Positions 57,393 through 64,000 of a DNA stretch of 64,000 nucleotides are shown here, piece by piece. Position 1 is the stretch's first letter. Each line of letters opens with the position of its first letter. The translations under genes were made by a program, and so were the position numbers. Below the pieces are notes generated by a model. That model was given only the letters and a program-made list of their open reading frames with translations, did no database searches and was not told the DNA's origin. Source of the DNA: Bemisia tabaci (lineage: Eukaryota > Arthropoda > Insecta > Hemiptera > Aleyrodidae); the NCBI RefSeq assembly GCF_918797505.1, contig NC_092802.1:11179480-11243479 (forward strand), written 5' to 3'.

Positions 57393-57540
57393 GGACTCAA
57401 CTCTATCGAACCATTCATTTACAAAAGAGCCCAAGTGCCAAAATCTCTGGAGCTCTGGCTGCTTGAATCCTGTAGGTATCACGGTTTTCAAGAGAAGTGA
57501 GTTTTCAGCACTTTGGCTCTTTTGTAAATAAATGGTTTCG
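57393..57540. repeat. Short foldback, ACAAAAGAGCCCAAGTGC
   Basis: CATTCATTTACAAAAGAGCC with CAAGTGCCAAA on the left is answered by GCACTTTGGCTCTTTTGTAA and ATAAATGG on the right. The arms are about 30 bp and the total about 145 bp. Confidence 0.6.
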
Positions 57541-58579
57541 TTTTGGTATGAGGTGGTGATATGTTGTATTAATTTTTCCTTTAAGGAGGTAAATGCCTAA
57601 GCTAGTTTCTAGTTCTAGCTAGCAAAGACCTTCGAGTTTCCATAAAATTGTCAAATATTGCAAAATTCAGCAAATTTTCTGAGCTGTAATGAAACACTGG
57701 AGGATGATTTTGAAGATTAAATTCTTAGAAATGGACAATTTTTCTTCAGAAGGTTACAAATAGTAAATCAAGTTGTTTCAGGATTTGAAGCTGAGGTATC
57801 TAAACGCTATTTTGACATCACGAAAAATTAAAAAAAAAAAATATAAAATGAACAGGCGTGATATCTTGTATCATAAGAAAGACTACTATAATTAGATGTA
57901 GGAACTCAAATTTTACTAGGGGGGAGCAAGACACTCTTGATCTCATTTTAATTCTGAATAATTGGAATAAGAGGCACTCCTCATTCAAAAATTAAAATCT
58001 CTAAAACAAAATGTAATTTTCGTTTATAACTTATATACAATAATACTTTGAGTATACTTAATTTGTACTTGTGCTGAAACAAGCATTAAAAACACTGAAA
58101 TGGAAATGAGGCAATTTCTCAGTTTGTTGGCAAAAGAGGAAGTGTGAATGCTTCTCTCTGTCAGCAGTCTACAGTGTAAAGGAAAGGAATGAAAAAAATT
58201 TAAACAAAAATAAAAAATATGAATAATTAACCCTGCTAAATAGGAATTATGAAAAAGAAAATATGTACATGTAATAATAATTACCATCGAAAAAATAATG
58301 GTTAGGCTTGGAATAGAGCACGTTCGTACCATTAATATTCTAGGGATTGTTCAGCATAGAATAAAATGGACAATAGAGTTACTTATGTCGGAAAATGCCG
58401 ATTTCAACCATAAAGGTAGAGAAAAGGAGGGGGATGTGTCCCCCGCTCAGACTTTATCATAATACAAAAAAATATTTTGAATTATCTGACCCAATACAGT
58501 CTCGAAAATGCTACCGTGTTGACGTCGAATGAACTCCCAGACGTTACCTACCAACTTTCTTTCGACAAAAGGTTTATTT
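57541..58579. other. Intergenic, nothing recognised
   Basis: AT-rich sequence with no coding signal or clear repeat. A 102-codon minus-strand frame at 58024-58332 is rich in hydrophobic residues but has no family features and no splice or start context. Confidence 0.4.
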
Positions 58580-59600
58580 TTTGAGGAAAGTCATTAGGTA
58601 ATATTTTTTCATTGATTAATTAGATACTCAAGTTTAAACTTTGGTTAAAATTCTCCGAAAAATCGGTAGGAAATCGCGAGTTTCTCCAGAAAGCCGTGTT
58701 TAATCGGAAGATCATGGGCAACGTCCGGACTCTTGTGCGGCGTTCTATCCAAGCATTACGTCGCACGGTGGATCGATTCAATAGGAGAGGTCGGACACAA
58801 ATTGGAAACTTTAAACGCTTATAACAATACGTTTACTCAAAGTTTGGAGGCTCTAAAACTGGTTTCATTCGTTTCCTCGCAGGGCCGGATTTACCTTCTT
58901 GCCGCCCTTGGGCCGCCTATATTTTGCCGCCCCATCTCATTCGCTTTTAAACATCCACAGAAACCGTCAGGCGAACGTGCCGGAGTGGGAGGGATACATA
59001 AGACGCGTTTACTCGCGTTTGGCACATTTTTTGTGAAAGCCCTGTACCTACTAGCAAAAGTTCACGGAACTTTGCTCGAAAATTAAGTTCCGTAGACCTA
59101 TCTCTGTGTGGACGATGCCTTTCTTTTATAAGAAAAGAACGAAAAAATTATGAATAAGAATAAACATGAATGTGGTCTAATGATCTTAATTTCCGCCACC
59201 GCGCCAACCGCAATGTGTTTCGGCGCAATGCGTGAAGTATCCTCACAGTCTTGTAGGCGCTATGCGTTTCACGCTGACCGCTGCTGACCAAGTGACCGCA
59301 CTGCACTGTTTTTGACGCAATGCGTGAAGTATTCATGCAGTCTTGTAGGCGCTAATATGTGTTACATGCCGACCGGTGCGCCGTTAGGAATATTTTCCCT
59401 TGAAATTTTCAGACTTTTTAAATTAAATTTCAAACAAAATCCTACGAAAAATCGGAGGAAAAATATTCACAAATATTCGTTGTAAAATTAGACAACGCCT
59501 GATGGCTCATACGGCGTTCTTTCTTGGCACGGCAGAGCTCCCATCTCGCAATGTACAGTGGATCGAGTCAATTAGAGAGGTCGGACATGAAATTTTTGAC
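58580..59600. repeat. Diverged direct repeats and hAT-like end
   Basis: The stretch 58620-58870 and the stretch 59400-59600 share blocks in the same orientation (CGAAAAATCGG, ACGGCGTTCT or GCGGCGTTCT, GTGGATCGA, GAGAGGTCGGACA). Both resemble the right half of the element at 62788-63590. CAGGGCCGGATTTA, a hAT-like terminus, starts at 58880. At 59222-59330 two copies of GCAATGCGTGAAGTAT followed by CTTGTAGGCGCT match the hairpin core at 6135-6211. Confidence 0.6.
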
Positions 59601-59850
59601 TAAAACTGCAAATTTTGATGTTTAATTCGTCACACATTAACGTTCAAGGGGTGCTTTAGGTAGAAAATTGAGAAAACCAATGCAACCGGTTTTGGAACCT
59701 CAAAGATTTGTATAAACCTAGTTGAGAGCATTTAAAGTTTCCATAGTTTGTCTGAACTCTCCTGTTGACTCGATCCACCGTGCGACGTGGGAAAACAGCT
59801 AATGGCAGAGTTCGAGAGTACCTAGGCTAGTTTTTGGAAAGGAAACATGT

Positions 59851-60115
59851 TCATATGCTGAGCGAGGGTCTCTTCTTCCTGTTGGCCTTGTTGCCGTTGT
59901 TCTTGCCGAAGATGGTGCCGAGGACCTTGGAGACGGAGTTGACGCCCAGTTTCCGGCGAATGGGGAGCGTCCGGAGGAGCTGGACGGAGCGGGCGTCCCG
60001 AAGGAGGGACTGGAAGGACAACATTACGCCCACGTAATTTTCCGCCGCGCTCACCTCGTAGAACTGACTCCCGTAGCGCAGCGAAAGCTCCTGGCCCTCG
60101 TCCACGCAAACTTGT
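59851..60115 (-). CDS. RERG/RasL-type small GTPase, last coding exon
   Basis: The minus-strand exon starts after the acceptor GTTTCAG (60116-60122) and ends at a stop at 59851. It encodes about 87 residues: QVCVDEGQELSLRYGSQFYE, then VSAAENYVGVMLSFQSLLRD. This is the end of a Ras G domain, with the G5 motif SAA. The tail LPIRRKLGVNSVSKVLGT continues to a basic end, RKKRPSLSI. There is no CAAX box, which separates it from prenylated Ras and fits the RERG/RasL group. Upstream exons with the P-loop and the other G motifs are not found in the window and presumably lie beyond 64000. The exon enters with two bases of a codon carried over. It is GC-richer than its surroundings. RERG, RasL11 and RasL12 cannot be told apart from this exon. 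Confidence 0.75.
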
Positions 60116-61182
60116 CTGAAACACAGAGAAACATAGAAGCTATCAGTAAAAATTCCACCACAAATTGGCCGTTCCAGGCCAAATTGCGTGTTTGATTTCT
60201 CTCTTAACTCGACTAATTAACGGTGCTGTCTCTTGTATCAGCGAAAGACGACAAAACAAGAAATATACTCTCAGGAGATGAGCGATTTTGTCACGTTTTC
60301 TCGTTTGTAATTTTTTTTCTGAATCCGATTTTTCTTTAAACCTACATTAAAAAAAAAAAAAAATGCAAAATTAGCCGCCCTTTTTTGCCGCCATGGGCCG
60401 CGGCCCATGTGGCCACCTCCTAAATCCGGCCTTGCTGATCTTCAAACTGTTTACAGTTTCTGGTCATTTTTAAAGCTTGCCATATTTTAACCAGCTGCTG
60501 AATGCCTTCTTCCATAATTTGATCTACAAACGAGGAAATTTTGTCCGAAATGTCCAATCTCTCTGTCTGCTTTGTCTTCGCTTACCAAAATTTTGATCGC
60601 TTAAATACCCAATTTACTTTAAGGAGAAACGATGTGAAAATAAACTTAGCCGCGATGCAACTATTCGATCACCGGAGCGTGGCACAGTATCACTCGAAAT
60701 TAAAGGCGAACTAACACACCGTCTCAACAGGCTAAATCCTGCAACAGTCACACTCCTGCAGCGGCTAAAGTCCCTAGAGTCGTCTTAAGTCGTATTTTAA
60801 TGTTCGATTTGACTCAAATAGACTCCGGTTTTTCTGTGAGCGAAAACTGTAAAGATACGTAAAAATCCAGTTTTTCTATCTTAAGAGTCGAATATGGAAA
60901 GTTTAAATGCGTTCATCGTATCATGTGCAAAATGCCGATGAGGAAGCATAGGTATGTTGTGGTTCTGAATGGCGTGCCCTGTCGAGTGATTCACTAAGCA
61001 GATAGAAACATAGCCACGTTTTGGTAATTATCATGGAGTCAGGTCAAAAGATTCTTACAGCCCGTCATCGTGGGAAAGGGAAAATAAAAGAGGAAGATAT
61101 AGGAAAAAGTTAATTAAAACCTTTCGCAAAATAAGTACGACATTTTCATTAGATATCACTTCTTGAGAAGAGTACGGAGAGA
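60116..61182. other. Intron of the GTPase gene, with repeat fragments
   Basis: It includes a second hAT-like end, TAAATCCGGCCTTG at 60421-60434, preceded by a GCCGCC-rich stretch, and a fragment related to the tandem array at 4255-5190 (about 60650-60720). No coding exon on either strand was recognised. Confidence 0.45.
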
Positions 61183-62478
61183 GTTTTAAAATCCGTCAAA
61201 TATTCATATTTAGACGCGTGCAGAAGAATGGACCACTAGACAAGGTACGAATTTCAGAATTTTTATACATGTTTCGTAACTAAAATTTCACGTAGAACAC
61301 GATACGCACAGCAAAAATTACCGCAATTAACTCCTTACGAAGATATTTAATGATTCTTGATACGTGAATTCAAACCACCCGCTCATGAAAACTCAATGCT
61401 CTACGTGATTCGCATCGCGCGCTAAACGCTTATCATGACAGTCTCTGCGATATAAAAATCTGGCAACCTCAGTTTTGACGCTTTGGCTCAGCTATAGCAA
61501 ATTGCTTTTAGTTTGAACAACACATGGTGGGAAATGAACATAGCTCGATTGAGAAGCTTGTTAAAACCGTTGTAGTGCGCGATTTGACTCACGTAGAGCT
61601 TTGGGTTTCTTGTGAGCGGGCAGTTCAAATTCCTCGTAACCAATGTAAAATATAAACGTTAATATCTTCGTTAGGAGTTGGTTTCAGTAATTTTCGTTGT
61701 GTGAATGGTGTTCTACGTGAAATTCCGGCTAAGAAACATGTCTCAGATTGCTTAAATTCGTAAATTGTCTAGTGGTCCATTGCCTTCAAGTAGTAAGTAT
61801 GCAACCCCGCATCACGTCCCTGTTCGAATAGTTATCGCTCGAATAAGCTGAAGGCGCTTTTTCCCCCTTTTCCTTACTCTGCGTTTAAGTCACTGAGTGC
61901 TATCTCCATATTATTTTAATAACGCATGTTTATAGCTCAATATCTATAGCGTATACAGAATTTTCGTGAATAATTGGTTTAGAAACACTATTTAAAGATC
62001 GAATGGATCTCTATTGAGAGTCATCGTGGAGATTCAAATAGAGGAAGGTTAAAAATATGAAAATAGTTAAAACGAGCTTTTTTGAAAATCGCTAAAATTC
62101 ATCTCACCATTACGAGTTGATACCTTGCGAACGGAGCATTGGAGGCAAACCCCCTTCAAAATGATTTTTTGGAATGATACAAAGACACCTTGTACCAATT
62201 TCCAACCAAATTTATAAGGAAAGACCAAGGCCGAATTTCAAAAATTTAAGGACCATTAAGAGGTTCTCATCCGCCGTTCCTCCCCCTGTCATTTCAATTA
62301 TTAGGACAGCACTCAGCGACTTAAACGCTGAGTAAGGAAAAGGGGGGAAAAGCTCCTTCAACTCAATCGAGCGATAACTATTCAAACATGGTCGTAATGC
62401 GGGGTTGCATATTTACTATTTAAAGGCGATTCTTCTGCCAGCACGAGTCTAAATATGAATATTTGACAGTTTAGAAAA
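61183..62478. mobile_element. Large foldback, left arm interrupted by a MITE
   Basis: GTCAAATATTCATATTTAGA at 61195 faces TCTAAATATGAATATTTGAC ending at 62466. Pairing resumes after the inserted element: TATGCAACCCCGCAT near 61798 with ATGCGGGGTTGCATA near 62398, then ATAGTTATCGCTCGA, CTTTTTCCCCC and CCTTACTC with their complements. Without the 549-bp insert the element is about 745 bp. Confidence 0.8.
61230..61778. mobile_element. GGACCACTAGAC MITE, copy 1
   Basis: The ends GGACCACTAGACAAGGTACG and TAAATTGTCTAGTGGTCC are inverted repeats, with arms extending through AAATTTCACGTAGAACACGA and CGAAGATAT. AT lies on each side. The second arm of the host foldback shows the pre-insertion sequence. 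Closely related to copy 2 at 62915-63464. Confidence 0.9.
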
Positions 62479-62564
62479 TTCTCAGTGAGTGCGAGGACAT
62501 GAGCCTGTCCGCTGGTTAGGTCCACCGACAGGACTAATCAGGTGACGCAGCGCTATCACCAGAG

Positions 62565-62700
62565 GCGTGGCGTGCATTGCGATATATCGATCGATCCGCC
62601 ATTTAAACCTATGGAAAAGGATCGATTAACACGGCGGCCTCGATAATCGATTCTTTAGCACAGCTTCAAATAGAGAACTATCGATGATTGATCATCCGCG
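62565..62700. repeat. ATCGAT-rich dispersed repeat, inverted copy
   Basis: GGCGTGGCGTGC, CGATATATCGATCGATCC, CCATTTAAACCTATGGAAAA and GATAATCGATTCTTTAGCAC match, in reverse orientation, the repeats at 1-130 and 680-760. A related CCATTTAAACCTATGGAAAT block is in the MITE of RWDD1 intron 2. Confidence 0.65.
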
Positions 62701-62787
62701 TCTCGCGACTGGGCCAATCACATGGTCCATAAAGCACCGTCCATTCCGGTAGAGAAGACTTTCAATTTCCAGACGCGCGGCCAACTA

Positions 62788-63590
62788 TGCCGCACTAAGG
62801 AAAAACGCCGTATGAACCTTCAGGCGTTGCCAAATTTCCTTTGATAAAACACGGATTTCCTGGTCAACTTATCAACATTTTCCTTCCAACTTTTTAGATA
62901 ATTTTGTTCGCAATGGACCACTAGACAAGGTACGAATTTCAACATTCTGATACATGTTTCTTAACCAAAATTTCACGTAAAACACGATGCGCTCAACGAA
63001 AATCACCGATATCAACTTCTTACGAAGATATTTAATGATTCTTGGTGCTTGAATTAAAACTATCCGCTCATGAAAACTCGATGCTCTACGTGATTCACAT
63101 CGCGCGCACTAAACGTTATCATGACAGTCTCTGCGATATAAAAATCTGGCAACCTTAATCTTGACACTTTGGCTAATCTATTACAAATAGCTTATAGTTT
63201 GAACAACACATGGTGGGAAATGAACATTGCTCGATCGAGCAGCTTGCAGCAACCGTTTCAATGCGCGATTTGACTCACGTAGAGCTTTGAGTTTCTTGTG
63301 AGCGGGCAGTTCAAATTCCTCGTAACCAATGTGAAATAAAAACGTTAATATCTTCGTTAGGAGTTGGTTTCAGTAATTTTCGTTGTGTGAATCGTATTCT
63401 ACGTAAATTTCTGGTTAAGAAACATGTATCAGATCGCTTAAATTCGTACCTTGTCTAGTGGTCCATTCCATCTAAAGGTCCTGAAAATTTCAAGGAAAAA
63501 TATGAATATCTTTCATCAAAAATTAAAATTTTATTGAAGGAAATTTGGCAACTCTAGAATGTTCATACGGCGTTTTTCCTTAGCACGGCA
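62788..63590. mobile_element. Foldback of the TGCCGTGCTAAGG family, interrupted by a MITE
   Basis: The left end TGCCGCACTAAGGAAAAACG with CCGTATGAAC, then GTTGCCAAATTTCCTTT, pairs with the right end AAGGAAATTTGGCAAC, GTTCATACGG and CGTTTTTCCTTAGCACGGCA. The central 550 bp are copy 2 of the GGACCAC MITE. The host would be about 250 bp without it. Half-copies are near 58700 and 59500. Confidence 0.85.
62915..63464. mobile_element. GGACCACTAGAC MITE, copy 2
   Basis: GGACCACTAGACAAGGTACG and CGTACCTTGTCTAGTGGTCC are exact terminal complements. The length is 550 bp, against 549 for copy 1, with colinear sequence throughout and scattered substitutions. The shared interior includes CTCTGCGATATAAAAATCTG and TGAACAACACATGGTGGGAA. 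AT lies on each side. Confidence 0.92.
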
Positions 63591-64000
63591 GAACTCCTTT
63601 GCGAAACTTGCGAGCCTGCAAAGTTGCAACACCGACCCGAGCCCGAGCCCGGTGATGAGAGGCGAGCGGCCGCCGACGACTTATGAGCCACTTTGCAAAT
63701 TTAACGGCTCGACGCTCCTCGACCCCCGACCTTCAATTTTTATACTCCCCCCCCCCCCTCCCTCCCCCATCCGCCGGCCGGGGGACCGATTAAAAGCCGG
63801 CCATTTCGCTCATTTCGCGGGCACCGTCGTAGTTCCCGTAATCCACTCGCGTTCCGTTTTCCAGCTTCCGTATCCTGTATCCCATATCCTGTTTCCGCCC
63901 GCACGTCGAACCGAGCCGGTTGTTTTCTCCGGTGGTGTAAAGTAATGCCGTGCCATAGAGTACAAAGAGTCGTAATGTAAATGGGAGAGCTTGCGCCATG
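63591..64000. other. GC-rich stretch at the window end
   Basis: The sequence turns GC-rich and CpG-containing (63630-63960), with a C run near 63746-63757. A 128-codon plus frame and a 69-codon minus frame overlap here. Both are low-complexity or lack family features. It could be a promoter or 5' exon of a gene beyond the window. I cannot say more. Confidence 0.35.

Noticed and set aside
57370..57510. Frame starting MAEELINMGLNSIEP
   Set aside because: It looks protein-like at first but falls in the arm of a short foldback and stops after about 43 codons.
59822..60124. 100-codon arginine/proline-rich minus-strand frame
   Set aside because: It is a shifted-frame shadow of the GC-rich GTPase exon.
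63559..63945. 128-codon plus-strand frame with proline run
   Set aside because: The proline run comes from a C homopolymer, and the start lies inside a transposon arm.

Overview
The window is eukaryotic nuclear DNA, almost certainly from an insect. It is AT-rich, holds intron-bearing genes with GT-AG junctions and polyadenylation signals, and is crowded with short foldback transposons (MITEs). The gene set (mitochondrial-clade P450, NUDT19, SEH1, PSMB2, EB1, FGFR1OP2/SIKE, RWDD1, a RERG/RasL-type GTPase) is ordinary for an insect. Several repeats, such as the TGCCGTGCTAAGGAAAAACG, GGGCCTGTTGCAAAC and GGACCACTAGACAAGG termini and the ATCGAT-rich family, remind me of hemipteran genomes and of whitefly in particular. 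That is recollection, not a search result. No bacterial operon, CRISPR array, rRNA or tRNA gene was recognised.

Layout: (1) 559-3330, + strand, last three coding exons of a mitochondrial-type cytochrome P450. (2) 3331-8123, gene-poor and built of foldbacks and a three-copy tandem array. (3) 8124-10601, + strand, NUDT19-like CoA/nucleotide hydrolase. (4) 11529-17434, - strand, nucleoporin SEH1. (5) 17940-20489, + strand, proteasome subunit beta type-2, head-to-head with SEH1. (6) 24204-39250, - strand, microtubule plus-end protein EB1, with two alternative copies of exon 3. (7) 43190-48763, - strand, FGFR1OP2/SIKE-type STRIPAK coiled-coil protein. (8) 50307-54633, + strand, RWDD1, head-to-head with the previous gene. 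(9) 54634-59850, repeat-rich intergenic DNA. (10) 59851-60115, - strand, last exon of a RERG/RasL-type small GTPase. (11) 60116-64000, nested foldback elements and a GC-rich tail.

The genes are unrelated housekeeping loci, not a pathway. Two pairs (SEH1/PSMB2 and FGFR1OP2/RWDD1) are divergent and may share promoters. NUDT19/SEH1 and PSMB2/EB1 are convergent.

The most interesting content is: frame-enforced mutually exclusive EB1 exons; transposon insertions whose pre-insertion site can be read from another copy of the host repeat within the window, pointing to a 2-bp AT target duplication; two small elements with clean 8-bp target duplications (hAT type); a GC-AG intron in SEH1; and a possible in-frame upstream micro-exon in NUDT19.
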